64,000 bases of DNA from Prorocentrum cordatum (taxonomy: Eukaryota; Sar; Dinophyceae; Prorocentrales; Prorocentraceae). Every line of letters starts with the position of its first letter. Positions within the stretch are counted from its first letter, which is position 1. The position numbers and the translations under genes were made by a program. The DNA is taken from positions 555,112 through 619,111 of the forward strand of contig CAUYUJ010017893.1 of NCBI GenBank assembly GCA_963575745.1, read 5' to 3'. The notes below the pieces were generated by a model. The model saw nothing but the letters and a program-made list of their open reading frames with translations, was not told where the DNA came from and did no database searches. Positions 1 through 10,118 of the stretch are shown here, piece after piece.

Positions 1-792
1 GGTGTGGGCCCCTAGCCGTGTAAAAAAAAAAATAGAAAAAAACAAAACAAAAAGAAAAAAAAAAACAAGAGGCCTTCCTTTGTTGTGGCCGTAGTAGCCG
101 TCCTTGTTGTGGCCGTAGTAGTAGCCGTCCTTGTTGTAGTAGCTGTCTTTGCCGCCGCGGCTGCAGCCGTCGTTGCCGTCCTTGGTGTAGTAGCTGTCTT
201 TGCCGCCAGCGCCCTCGCTGCTGTCGTCGTAGTCGTAGTAGTGGCGGCTTTTACGGCCACTGCTGTAGTAGCCGTAGCCCTCGGCGTCGCCATCGGCGGT
301 GTAGCTCTCGCCCGCGCTGTCGTCGTAGCCACCGCCCTCAGCGTCGCCACCTTCGTACTCATCCGCCGTGGCGCCCTCGTAGTCGCCGTCGCCCTCGTCG
401 ACCGCGTCGCCGCCGCCCGCGGCGTCGTCGCCACCACCCTCGGGCTCGTCGACCTCGAACTCGAGAAGGTCCTTCATCGAGTTCATGGTCGGGTTCATGG
501 GCGGCGCGAGGTTGAGCTTCTCGAGCAGCGAGTCCGCCACCGAGCCGCGCCGCGTCTGCACGCGAGTCTGCGCCGACCAGCACATCGCCTTGCGCTTCTT
601 CTCGGCGGAGGCCATGGCGGCCGCCAAGATGTGCCCTGGCGGAGCCGTCCGCGGCGCGGTCGGCCGCTTCTTGGACGTCGGCTGCAGCCGCGACGGCTTC
701 TCCTCCGCCACCTTCTCCCGTCGCTGCTGGATCTCGCTCGTCGCTGCGAGCAACATTGCCACCTCGGTGGCGTCGTCGCCACCACCGCTCAT
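1..792 (-). CDS. Acidic Gly/Asp/Tyr-rich hypothetical protein, 3' end off window
   Basis: I do not recognise this protein. From an ATG at 792 the minus strand has no stop for 264 codons, as far as the window edge. Residues 1-85 are charged and Ala-rich. Residues 89-110 form a short amphipathic stretch beginning LLEKLNL, followed by Met/Asn/Pro residues. Residues 111-175 are strongly acidic (EFEVDEPEGG, then repeated Gly/Asp/Glu). Residues 173-238 are Tyr-rich with repeats such as KDGYYYGHNKDGYYGHNK and two GGKDSYY blocks. Nearly all codons end in G or C. Below about position 75 the frame enters a T-rich tract (poly-Phe), so the exon probably ends near 70-80 and that tract is intron. CTGCAG directly before the ATG could be a splice or trans-splice acceptor, so the start is uncertain. 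The antisense frame is also open but reads as monotonous Val/Ala. Confidence 0.5.
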   Translation of the reverse strand, partial: MSGGGDDATEVAMLLAATSEIQQRREKVAEEKPSRLQPTSKKRPTAPRTAPPGHILAAAMASAEKKRKAMCWSAQTRVQTRRGSVADSLLEKLNLAPPMNPTMNSMKDLLEFEVDEPEGGGDDAAGGGDAVDEGDGDYEGATADEYEGGDAEGGGYDDSAGESYTADGDAEGYGYYSSGRKSRHYYDYDDSSEGAGGKDSYYTKDGNDGCSRGGKDSYYNKDGYYYGHNKDGYYGHNKGRPLVFFFLFVLFFSIFFFTRLGAHT

Positions 793-950
793 CTGCAGGG
801 CCAGGCGGGGCGGGGGCGAGGCCGCGGCGGGCGTCGGGGGCCCCGCGCGGCGGGGGGGGGCGAGCACCCTGTGGAGGAGCGGGCCCCGCGCCGTGAACCC
901 ACGGCCCGCGCGCCGCGGGCGTGGCTGAACACATGGGCCACAACGGCGTC

Positions 951-952
<2 letters not shown>

Positions 953-983
<31 letters not shown>
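953..983. repeat. (GA)n microsatellite
   Basis: Uninterrupted GA dinucleotides directly upstream (on the minus strand) of the Tyr-rich gene. Confidence 0.95.
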
Positions 984-1830
984 CGCGGATCTTTATAGTT
1001 CCTCGTGCATCTTAGATGCACTCTACACATATACAGACCACACAAAGCTTACAGTACTGTACTCACCCGAAAGCCGAAATCCTTAACCTACGAAGCTCTA
1101 CACTACTGTGCCGTTCGACATCAAACTACGATATTACAAATACCAAACATTATCTCGCCCTAACCGAAGCTAGTCCAACACCCACATCAATAACTCACGG
1201 CGTCGCGCGCACATAACAACACAACGGCTGTGGCGAAATAGTTTGCACACGCATAATGTGACTTGTGATGATGACGCTAGCGTCTCTTACATGACATGTA
1301 CGTTCGAGTCGGTGTGTATCGGTGGTAATGACAGTGGCAATTGTGCGGCCGACGATGTGGCAGATGCGATTGTCACCATAATGAGAATCATGCACAGTTG
1401 CGTCGCAAGCAAATGTTGCTGAACGCATGTGCAACGATGATGGTTTCCACACCCATGGCGCTGGCTGTATCCCCAGAGCAGCACGCCCAACTACGAGCTC
1501 GCATATATCGCATGCGAAATAAACTGCATGCCCCCCCCCATAGATCACGCACAATGTGTCCCCGACCCCATTCCCATTCGAACCCCAGACCAACCATTTG
1601 CTCCTGGCCCCCCAAGTCGGCCACCCCAAGCCCCCCACCCCGCGACGTTGCCACCCCGCGACGTCGCCTCTGCGGAGCATCCGCATCGCCGTGTTGGATG
1701 TAGGGTTCATGGGGATTGGGTCGGGGCGCTCGCACGTAGCGGCTGGCGCTCACACGCGAGCCCCGCGCAGCCCCCCCGGGGACGGATCGGGCCCCGCACA
1801 TCCCCCCGTGGTGTCGTCCGAGAGCCGCGC
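984..1830. other. Gene-free stretch
   Basis: AT-richer at 1020-1260, then C-rich at 1530-1660. The open frames here lack protein-like composition, and I see no RNA gene or mobile element. Confidence 0.5.
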
Positions 1831-1834
1831 TGCG

Positions 1835-2269
1835 ATGGCGCCCGAGACCCCTGGCATAGTCGCCGCGATGCGGCAGCTTCGCGAGGCGGGCGTCGTCGTC
1901 TTAAGTTCGTCGTCGTCGATGTCGTCGCCGCCGCCGTCGCCCCCCCACCTGCCGATAGAAGGCTTTGCTTACGCACGTAAATGCTGCACGAGTGTTGCTA
2001 GCACGAGTGGACGATGTGGAGGGCGATCTCTTGCTGCGCGGTCAGCAGCACGATCACTTGCTCGCGGAGTTGGGGGAACAGCAGCGCACGATCGCAGAGC
2101 AGCGGCAAAAGCAGCAGCAGACGGAGGCAGCGCTACAGCAGCAGCAGCAGCAGACGGAGGCAGCGCAGAAGGTCGAGGGGCTGGAGCAGGAGGTGCAGGC
2201 CCTCAGGACGAGTTGGCGCTCTATAAGAGGTCGTTCCCAGATGGCTCCTTGTTGAACATTCAGGGGTGA
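1835..2269 (+). pseudogene. Coiled-coil protein fragment with frame changes
   Basis: No family recognised. An ATG at 1835 opens frame 2 (begins MAPETPGIVAAMRQLREAG) and runs into a Ser/Pro stretch. Around 1985 the protein-like signal moves to frame 3, which encodes an amphipathic Gln/Glu-rich segment (LLAELGEQQRTIAEQRQKQQ, then QTEAA repeats) typical of a coiled coil. Near 2215 it returns to frame 2 and ends ELALYKRSFPDGSLLNIQG followed by TGA at 2267-2269. Either small introns or indels separate the pieces. I favour a decayed gene or a short exon with sequencing errors. Internally repeated CAGCAG codons make slippage likely. No neighbour suggests a function. Confidence 0.35.
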
Positions 2270-2470
2270 GGGGTGGCGGCGGCACGTCTGCCTGAAGAGC
2301 GCATCTAGGATGCGAACGAGCGAGGAGTGGCACGAGGGGACGTGTAAAACGATGGCGGGGAGCCCCCCCCCCCCCGCGGGTGGGAAGGACGACGGGGCCG
2401 ACGGTGAGAGAATAGATAGGAGGTCGAAAGGGTGGGCGCGCTGTGCGTGCCCGACGCAGCGCGTGACGTC

Positions 2471-3337
2471 TCAGCCCTGGGCGTCGCTATCACCCGCAGC
2501 ATCGACATTGTCGTCTTCGCCATCACCCTGTTGATCTTCGGGTCCACCCCCCTCGGCATGCTCGGCACAATTCAGCCCATGGAGAAGATCGGCATCGGGC
2601 TCGTGATCCTCTATCTCCTCGCCCTTCGCGACCACTTTGTCGCGTAGCTCGCGGGTGCAGTGCAAAATACACGTGTCAGTCCATTCCACTGGTTTTTGAT
2701 AGATGCGTCTTGACGAGTTGTGGGATTTCACAACGACATACACCACCCTGCGACGCTTGTCGCATCGGACCCCTGGCACTCCGCTCAGTCCTCTCTTTTG
2801 TTTCTCGGCGCCATCGTCCTCTGCTGCTTTCAGCGCAGCACATCTGATGTAAGTCAGTACGCTCTCTGTACATTCCACATGTACCTTGCTAATCGCCGAT
2901 GCAGAAAATATGCATCTTACTGCGACCGGCTCGCACTTCAAGGCCACGCCGCCACCATTCAATTCAACCTCTGGCAACTGAACCGTAACGTATGCTGGCA
3001 TAGCACTCTCGTCGATGTTCTTCTTGTAGGCCTTGATCAGTTTGTCTTGGTCAGACTGGTCCGACAGCAATGGGTCTCGCGATTTCATGTACTCCCATAT
3101 CGCAATGTCCGATGCAGCGTTTCGGAGGGCCTTCAACTCTTTGAAGAAATGATTTTGGGCAAATGGGGCGTTCCTGTTTGTTGGGTTCTGGACGTCGACG
3201 AACTGGGAGAGCCTCCTGTCCATCAGGGATACCTCGATGAACGCAATACCTCCGATATGGACAATAGTCCGCGGTATCCACGGCTCCTTGAGCCCGCCGC
3301 CCTCGATCACCGTGCGCATGGAAACAAACACTGGCAT
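2471..3337 (-). CDS. Hypothetical protein, downstream exon of a split gene
   Basis: Function unknown. The frame runs from an ATG at 3337 to a stop at 2471 (288 codons) with balanced, protein-like composition. It contains segments such as WIPRTIVHIGGIAFIEVSL, FFKELKALRNAASDIAIWEY, AYVTVQLPEVELNGGGVAL and RRRVVYVVVKSHNSSRRIYQ. The last 45 residues are acidic and Gly-rich (GEEIEDHEPDADLL and further), which looks like a disordered tail. A second protein-like stretch lies upstream on the same strand and in the same reading phase (3491-3900), separated by about 150 nt holding GCGATGC-type short inverted repeats. The simplest reading is one gene with an intron between about 3340 and 3560. Start and splice sites are not resolved. 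Confidence 0.45.
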   Translation of the reverse strand: MPVFVSMRTVIEGGGLKEPWIPRTIVHIGGIAFIEVSLMDRRLSQFVDVQNPTNRNAPFAQNHFFKELKALRNAASDIAIWEYMKSRDPLLSDQSDQDKLIKAYKKNIDESAMPAYVTVQLPEVELNGGGVALKCEPVAVRCIFSASAISKVHVECTESVLTYIRCAALKAAEDDGAEKQKRGLSGVPGVRCDKRRRVVYVVVKSHNSSRRIYQKPVEWTDTCILHCTRELRDKVVAKGEEIEDHEPDADLLHGLNCAEHAEGGGPEDQQGDGEDDNVDAAGDSDAQG

Positions 3338-3490
3338 GCAGACGCGCGGGGCAGCGTGGGCCGCGTGATACCCCAGCGATTGAGCCAGAACGGCTATGGT
3401 GCGTTGCGACGATGTCGCAGACTGGCGCGATACTGCATCGCAGAATGATGCGATGCGGTGGTGTGATGACGCATCGCAGTATGAAGCATT

Positions 3491-3900
3491 TCAGTATGTC
3501 TTCGCCATCCAACAAGGTGCGTTCATATACGGAGGGCGACGCCAACGCCCTGCGTAATGCCGCGGCAATGCGGCGAATGGGCGGCTCACTGCGTCTTTGC
3601 TTTTTTTCTTGGCGGGCTTGGCGGGCGTGGCGTCGGACAATGCAACTTCCCTTGCAAGCGCCTTTGCTGTGTCCTCGGACATGCGCAACCTGTCGCCGCC
3701 CTTGAGCTCGACCGTGTTTTTGAGGATGGGAACCTTAATGCCGTTCGTGGCGGTCACAAATGTCACAGCCAAGTTTGGCTTCTCCTTCGCGGTGCACACG
3801 CCGACCAACCAGAAAGGCACCCCGTACTGATCTGGCACGCGCTTCAGACCACCAATGCCAGTCCCACCCTCTTCACGCTTGAGCCTGAGCCCGCCAGCGG
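3491..3900 (-). CDS. Hypothetical protein, upstream exon cut by assembly gap
   Basis: The minus-strand frame enters from the N-gap and encodes LKREEGGTGIGGLKRVPDQY, then GVPFWLVGVCTAKEKPNLAV, then TFVTATNGIKVPILKNTVEL, a compact beta-rich pattern, followed by a Lys/Ala-rich linker (ATPAKPAKKKSKD). It reaches a stop at 3491, but the protein-like character fades near 3560, so the exon probably ends there and the rest is intron leading to the exon at 2471-3337. The 5' end is lost in the gap at 3901-4000. I do not recognise the domain. Confidence 0.45.
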
Positions 3901-4000
3901 NNNNNNNNNNNNNNNNNNNNNNNNNNNNNNNNNNNNNNNNNNNNNNNNNNNNNNNNNNNNNNNNNNNNNNNNNNNNNNNNNNNNNNNNNNNNNNNNNNNN
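3901..4000. other. Assembly gap (100 N)
   Basis: Exactly 100 Ns, the usual placeholder for a gap of unknown size. It interrupts the gene on the minus strand to its left. Confidence 1.
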
Positions 4001-4137
4001 CGACCAACACCCCCCTCCATGCCCCTCCCATGCCCCTCCCATGCCAAAGAGAGGTTCTCAATTTGGAGGGCCGCCGAGAGAAACAGCTGCCGGCCGCCGC
4101 TCGGGCGCCGCCGCCGGCCGCCCCTGGGCTGCCCCCG

Positions 4138-4165
4138 CCGCCGTCGCCGCCGCCGCCGCCACCGC

Positions 4166-4209
<44 letters not shown>

Positions 4210-4233
4210 CCGTCGTCGTCGTCGCCACCGTGG

Positions 4234-4268
<35 letters not shown>

Positions 4269-4297
4269 CTCGTCGTCCTGCGCGGATGACGGCGACC

Positions 4298-4325
<28 letters not shown>
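4138..4325. repeat. (GTC/GAC)n and (GCC)n triplet array
   Basis: Interrupted GTC, CGC and CGACGA triplets. On the minus strand this reads as poly-Asp, but it is simple sequence rather than a domain. Confidence 0.85.
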
Positions 4326-4330
<5 letters not shown>

Positions 4331-4439
4331 GCCGCGCTCCTCGGCGAGGCCACTGCCCACCGCGCGCGCGCGGGGGCCGCGGGACGGCGCCGCGCCCTGA
4401 GCCCGACGTCGTCGTCGCCGTCGCCAGCGGTTCCCCTCC

Positions 4440-4620
4440 GGCCACCTCCTCCCTCCCTTCTCGTTCCTCCCACCTCCTCCCTCCTCCTCCTACTTCCTCC
4501 TCCTCCTTCCTCCGTCCTTCCTCCCTCCTTCCTCCTCCCCCCTCCGTCCTCCTCCTCCTGTCCTCCCCCAGCGCGGCCCCGGGGCGCCCGCCCATCGATT
4601 CGCGAGACCTGCTCCTCCTC
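4440..4620. repeat. CT-rich low-complexity tract
   Basis: Irregular CCTCC/TTCCTC runs, almost all pyrimidine on the plus strand. Confidence 0.75.
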
Positions 4621-4831
4621 CCCGCCGCCGAAGAGAAAACGGGCTGAGGAGGTCTGCAACTGAGAATACACCTCCGACCAGTATTCCCCATAAACAATAG
4701 TTGGGGTCGGCGGCAGAGGCGGCAGCCTTTAGATTTCGAGGCGAGCCCAGCGGTGCCGACGAGGGTCACTGCAGGAGGCCCCCAAAAAGGGAAAAACGGG
4801 GAAGGGCAGCGGTCATCATGGGTAATCCGAA

Positions 4832-5110
4832 TTACCCCTTCCTCCTCCGACTGATACCTCGGTCCGACCGTCCGCGGATCCCTCCGGGCCCCACCGTCCA
4901 GTACACGGGGCAGCCCGTGGCCGCTGAGTCGGACGTCCGCACGTGCAGCCCGTGCCGGTGGCCGCAGGTGCACAGGTTGGCCCGCCCGTGCTCCGGGTTG
5001 TAGCAGTACCCCTTGCAGGGGCAGCCTGCCCGTGGCTCGAGACCGCCGACGCATCCGCCCGCCATCGCCTCGGACGTCCCTTCCCCGTGCCCATGGTCGA
5101 CGTCGTGCGC
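4832..5110 (-). CDS. Candidate exon with Cys/His cluster
   Basis: The minus strand encodes a Cys/His-rich segment around 5028-4943: CPCKGYCYNPEHGRANLCTC followed by GHRHGLH. The spacing CxCx3C-x10-CxCGHx4H suggests a small zinc-binding module. The surroundings are GC-rich and protein-like (AMAGGCVGGLEPRAG before it, SAATGCPVYWTVG after it). No start codon or splice site can be assigned with confidence, and the frame continues open to about 5548 and to 4832. The exon may belong to a gene whose other exons are unrecognised. Similar CxC...CGHxxxxH clusters occur in dinoflagellate proteins as I remember them, but I cannot verify this here. Confidence 0.35.
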   Translation of the reverse strand, partial: AHDVDHGHGEGTSEAMAGGCVGGLEPRAGCPCKGYCYNPEHGRANLCTCGHRHGLHVRTSDSAATGCPVYWTVGPGGIRGRSDRGISRRRKG

Positions 5111-5616
5111 TCCATCTTTCGCAGGAGGGTCCAAGGTACTCCTCGAGGGCCCTCGCCGAGGCAAGACAAACACGTGCACACGTCCGAGCGACGCCGAGAT
5201 CCAGCAGAGGTCTTGCTTCGAGCGGTCCCGGACCACAAAGCGCGGGGCGGGATGCCCAGGGAGCATCGGCACACTCAAACAAAAAAACAATGCATACACT
5301 TCTCGATTTGTGCGTTTCATCCTTGCGCAGGGGCCGTGCTGCTCTCTGCTGTATCGTTGCAATTCTATCGGATGATCACCGGAGGGGATCCGGGAGCAGC
5401 GGCACACTTTGGGCCCTGCGGCCGGGGCATGCACTCGTCGCTCGTCAAAGACGCGGGCCGGGATACCCAAAGGTCGCCAGCGCACTTCGGGCCAAGCGAC
5501 CGTGGCAGACAGGGTGTGCGAGGCGGGTTGGGAGCTCCGCTCTGTCATTCCAACGGCCCCAGAATGTCAGGCGGGGAAGCACTGGACATTAGAGGGCGAT
5601 GTACTGTAGAGTCAAG

Positions 5617-5795
5617 CCCAGAGATCCAACGCATTAAAACAATCATAACGGAGGCTTTTCGCTATTTTCGGCCTCTCGCGGCCTTCGCTGGGCCACGGGA
5701 CCGTCAACAAAAACGACTCAGGATGAATAACGGATCCTGGAGAATGGGTCGAGACTTCCGGGGACCCCATATTGAAAAAAACACGACACCTGGGA
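5617..5795 (-). mobile_element. F1 short TIR element, copy a (diverged)
   Basis: About 180 bp, inverted relative to copies c-e. Landmarks shared with the other copies: CGCTATTTTCGGCC, GGGACCGTCAA, ACTCAGGATGAA and the A-tract near 5775. Terminal CCCAGA and CTGGGA remain as a worn terminal inverted repeat. Confidence 0.6.
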
Positions 5796-5989
5796 GCGAA
5801 TTGACCTGCATGGCATTCCCCCCCCACCAGCCAACCCACCCTCCGCTACTTTTTCAAGCTGTGCTGGGTTACAAAGGCGTGCAAATGAGACCTGACTTGC
5901 GCGACGTCCACACTTCCTTTCGGGCCTCGCCGCGCAACCCCCCCTTCCGTGCAAGCAAGCTTGCCGAAACCGAGAAAATGCCCCGCCCC

Positions 5990-6120
5990 AATCTGTGATC
6001 GCCGGTTTCTGCCTCCTGTGGCCTCCGGCTGCGCCCCGGGACCGTCAAACAACCACTCTGGATGAAAAGCTGGTCCCCGAGAAAGGTTGGGGACGTCTGG
6101 AGACCTCATGTTTGACGGGG
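5990..6120 (-). mobile_element. F1 short element, copy b (partial)
   Basis: Shares CCTCCGGCTGCGCCCCGGGACC, in pieces, and CTCTGGATGAAAAGC with other F1 copies. The ends are eroded. It directly abuts an F2 repeat. Confidence 0.5.
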
Positions 6121-6126
6121 CCCTAG

Positions 6127-6279
6127 GACACACACAAATAAATACACACAACTAAAAGGATTCCCCATATTTTCCCATATGTTCTGAATTTCTGTTTCCC
6201 CCCCCACTGCCAATCTTTTAGTTAATCCTTTCTGGGGAAACGACGATAAATTGTGTCTGTGTGTCTGTCCCCTCCTGAA
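6127..6279. repeat. F2 dispersed repeat, copy 1
   Basis: Shares ACACAAATAAATA, TCCCCATATTTTCCCAT, CTGGGGAA, CGATAAATTGTGTCTGTGT and CCCTCCTGA with the repeat at 10335-10434. On the minus strand it starts right after an acidic peptide-coding stretch (MDEEEDDSDIQRLVV, about 6310-6270), so it could be an intron. Confidence 0.6.
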
Positions 6280-8944
6280 TTTGTAACCACGAGGCGTTGG
6301 ATGTCCGAGTCGTCCTCTTCCTCGTCCATCTGCTGTGGAGGCTGCTGGCGCTGCGGGATCGGTGCGCGGGCACTCACGAACGCAGCACCGCAGCGTCTTC
6401 CACCGCACCACGACGGGGCGAGGGAGAACGAAAGGGCAAGAATGCAAAGCGCAGCCGCAGCAGCAGGCAGCCAAAGCTGCCTACGGCAGGACGCCGCGCT
6501 CTCGTCCCGGTTGCCATCTCGCCTGCCTCCCGGACCATCCTCGAGGAGCTGCCGGCCAGGGCCGTGCGGCGCTGCCAACCCGCGAACTGATTAGGCCGCC
6601 AGCGGCGACAATCCTGGCCTGTCGGGCGGAAGTGCCCCCAATGCCCAGGACCGCTCCAGACGGTCCCGAGCCTCGCCAGAGGGCTACAGGACTCCCACGC
6701 CCCGACCAGGCACCCAGGAGGCCTCTACAGGGTGCCCTTCTCAAGAGCTGGGGCTGCTCCTCAGGCCCCACGAGGCCTCCGAGAGGCCTCCCACGAGGCT
6801 CTGCGAGGGCAGTCGACACCCAACCAGAGGCCGTTCGAAACTTCTGGACGCGGCCCTCTTTTGGCTTCCGTGGATCTGCCACCATGCCCACTGCACGTCA
6901 TGGCTCGGAACTTTGATTTTTTTCGGCGTAACGTATCACTCTGCGAGATCCCCTGATACAGGTTGGAAGATCTTGGTGCTGTATTTTTGTTCGTGTCCAG
7001 AAGGGCGAGAAAAGGTTGCAGAAGCCCAGGATTCCAGAGCCTTCCCCCGAGACGACCCACGAGATGGCCCGATACCTCCCCGAGACCACGCACAATCGCC
7101 TCAAAGCAAGACTCCCAAACTGACGCAAAAAACCCGCCCAGGCGAGAGCACCACGATGGCGCTCCCCCGAGCCTCCTCGGGGGAGCTCGGTGGCACCACT
7201 GCGCCAATGAAGGACCCGATGCCTCCAGCAGGCCCTCAAGATCAATCAATGAGGCTCCCGAGAGAAGGCTCTAACACGCCCCAAGGAACTGCCGAGATGC
7301 AACGTCGCAACGATGCGACATTACGGCCGCGACACGCCACGGCATCACAGCGCCAGCTCCTGGACTGCCCTCGGGATGGTCCCACCGAGCCTGCTCGGCA
7401 TGAACACGCTGCATGGACTCCGAGGGCGCGCTGGCATACACAGCGGCGGGGCTTGCCGCCGCCAGCTGGAGACGTCTGTGGGCGCCAGGAAACGCAAAGT
7501 CAAAAAGCATCGCATGGTCCGAGTCTCATCCCGCTTCGTCTCTGTTCCCCGTCACGCTCGCCCCGCCACCCTCACGTGCCCCGATCGCCTCCGACTGGTC
7601 AAAGCTCCTCTCGGCCGACGACGTGCTGTCACGACGGGAGGAGAGACACCGAGCCGTGGGCGACTCGGACTCATACAGTATTCGGCCTGACCTAAGGAAC
7701 GATCAGTAAGGAACGAAGCCAATTTTTTTCAAAGTGATTCTAGGAAGTCCGAAGGAACATCAGGGGGACTCGCCGCCAAAAAGGCAGCGGAACGCATTCA
7801 AACCAAAGAAACGACCGAGTCCCTCTTGAAACGTGTTCCTTATTCAAGCCGGACCCTGCAGCATCCAGCTAAAGCGCGGCAGCCAATTGGGCCAGCGACG
7901 TGCGCTGGGAACGACGAGTCCAGCGCGCTGGGATCCTGACAGGCGCAGAGCCCACTGGCGGAGCTTCGCGGAGCTCGGCTCCGCGAGCGCGCAGTGGCAC
8001 ACGGTCAGCGTCCTGGCCTGTCTTGTCCGCGCGGGGTCGCAGACTTCCCAAAGCAGCGCCTGCAGGTCGACGTTCCTTGAGCTTGGCGTCCTCGGGTCGT
8101 TCCGTGGGTCTGGGGGCGCTTCGCCCGGTAGGCGGGCGGCCCAGGGCGCCTCGTGGTCGCCCCCGCGCGCTGGGCGCGTCCGTCGGGGTTTCGCCTCGTG
8201 GTCGCGTCGTGCGCTGGCCGCTTCCGCCGAGGTCTCGCCTGGTGGGCGGCGGTGGACGCCCGGTGGGCGCCTCGCGCTGCTTGCGCTGTGCTGTTGTCGC
8301 AACTCCGCTTGCACGTCACAGCTCGCACTGCAGAGCATGCACCGCGCGGTTGAAACATCGCATAACATGCACCATTCCGCGCGCATATTGCACCACACTG
8401 CGTGCAGCGCGGACGGCTTGCACCACATCGCGTGCACCACATGAGTTCACGCACCCAAAATGTAAAGATCCACGGCTTGGGCTCCAAACTTGCAAACGTC
8501 TCGGCCGCTCCAAAACACACAACAATACTTCTGATGCGTAAATGTTGGAACAGAGCGGCATACGCATAAACATTTGGCGTTTTCCTTTTTCGAATGGTAG
8601 CGTGGTAGCCAAGCTCGCCCACCGAGCCCGGATGACAGGAGGACCGGGGAATGGCCCAGCCTTGGCACGTGCTGCATACACGTACGACCGATGCCGCCAC
8701 TCTCCAGACCTCCCGCGCGAATCCCAGCGACTCCACGACTTCGAACCGAATCCAATCGCGCCGACGAGGGACGGCAAGTGGCATCGGTAGATTGCAGATT
8801 CTCAGTTGAACCCTGCCCCACGCCCCACCATGGGGCAACTGTTTGCTCACGAACTTGCACTCCAGGCCCTCGACGACCTCCTGCGCGACGGAAAGGAGCA
8901 CATGCCTGCGATAACCTCTTGCGGCAGACGCGCCTTGATCTTAG
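6280..8944. other. Long stretch without a supported gene
   Basis: Contains many GAGGCCTCC-like words at 6650-6830 and 7000-7260, and a CACCACA/CGTGCA-rich patch at 8330-8445. Open frames are long only because of high GC. A possible short acidic exon on the minus strand at about 6270-6400 is the only protein-like signal. Confidence 0.4.
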
Positions 8945-9073
8945 GTCGAGCGTGTCCTCTTACAGGCGGATTGCGGGCGATGAAAAATGCCCCGAATAAT
9001 AATCAACAAATCGTCCCCGGATTACTTGTTTGGCTATGTTTGAACATTCCTCCTGTCGAGGGACAGGCCCGAC
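8945..9073. mobile_element. F4 TIR element, copy 1
   Basis: A 129-bp copy. Left end GTCGAGCGTGTCCTCTTACA and right end CCTGTCGAGGGACAGGCCCG(AC) are inverted repeats of each other. The internal GTCCCCGGATTACTTGTTTG matches other copies. TTA occurs just outside both ends, a possible 3-bp target duplication. Confidence 0.8.
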
Positions 9074-9611
9074 TTACGCATAGACGCCCCACACCCTCAG
9101 GGGCTGACGTTTGCAGCAGGCGACGGACGTGAGAAAGCTTGCGCCGTGGAAGGGGGGGCGATTGGAAGACGAAGCGGCGCGGATTCTCCCTGCTCGCCGA
9201 TCGTTACATGCGATGCACCGCGGGCACAATCAAACGCAGTGCAACCCCACGCATGGCGCAACATAGCAGGGCGCGCAGTGGCGCGGCCGAGCACCTCGCA
9301 GCGCCGCCCTGCGCCGCCCCAGGCCACAACGCGGAGCGCGGCGTGGGCACAGCTCGACAGGGCACGGCATCGCACCGCATAGCTTTACGCCTCATGGCAT
9401 TGGACGGGGAGCCCACCGTAGGGGGGCGGCGCGTGTCTCCCCGCCCACACGAAGGCGAGCGGGGTGGGCGCGCCTCTGGCGACCACCACGCTGAAACACG
9501 AGACGCCAGCATTGGACGAGGAGGAGGGAGGAGAGTGGAGCTTGAAGCACGGCCCAACCTCCAGACCCCTCTGGCGACGGCCGCCACCCCAGCGGGGCCA
9601 GAGTGAGAGAG

Positions 9612-9696
9612 AGAGAGAGAGAGCTTGGGCGTCCCTCGGGTGCACGACGAACTCGCACGTCTTGCCCTTGAACTCGTTGAGCAGGTCCTGGACGAT
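9612..9696 (-). CDS. Split PDZ-like protein, exon 2
   Basis: The minus strand reads IVQDLLNEFKGKTCEFVVHP from the direct repeat at 9696 downward, then runs into a (CT)n tract near 9622. The segment continues the fold begun in the exon at 10106-10322: after removal of the intervening sequence the joined protein would read VNGRRGIVQ then DLLNEFKGK in frame. The C-terminal limit is unknown; the frame stays open but becomes low-complexity. A Val-Asn-Gly turn followed by a helix and an EFVV strand is reminiscent of the second half of PDZ domains, but the carboxylate-binding loop is not visible, so the assignment is tentative. Confidence 0.45.
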
Positions 9697-10118
9697 CGGG
9701 GAGGGAGGATTCGTTTGCTCTTTCTTCTCCCCCTCCTCCTCCCCACCCCCTCGTTCCTCATTCTCGTCCTCTTCCTCTCCCGCTCGTAGCTGTGGGTGTG
9801 TCCAACTTGTCCAACTCTGCTGCCACGGGCGACTGGCATGGTATCCCCCAAACACATGCGACTCCTGTTGCCGGGCGGCTGCGAGAGTCCCGCCCAGACA
9901 TCGGCGACCTCGCCAGGCTCGCTTCCCCTCCTCCCCCACCCCCTCCCCTTCCCCCATCCTCCATCCTCCTCCTCCTCCCTCCTCCTCCTCCTCCTCCTCC
10001 TTCCCCTCCTCCTCTCCTCCTCCCTCTCCTCCTCCTCCTCCTCCTCCCTCCTCCTCCTCCTCCTCCTCCTCCTCCTCCTCCTCCTCCTCCTCCTCCTCCT
10101 CCCCTCGGCGAGCAGCTC
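9688..10118 (-). other. Candidate 431-nt GA-AG intron with direct-repeat ends
   Basis: A 22-bp word (CGTTGAGCAGGTCCTGGACG plus AT at 9675-9696, and its 19/22 match at 10106-10127) brackets the segment. On the minus strand, splicing CAG to GAC within the repeat restores the reading frame. The intron would begin GAGCTG and end TCCAG. Its body is mostly a CTC array. Confidence 0.45.
9955..10102. repeat. (CTC)n array
   Basis: Nearly perfect CTC triplets inside the candidate intron. Confidence 0.95.

Noticed and set aside
85-1086. 333-codon plus-strand ORF starting with Val/Ala repeats
   Set aside because: Mirror of the Tyr/Asp-rich minus-strand frame; the second half breaks down into Arg-rich sequence.
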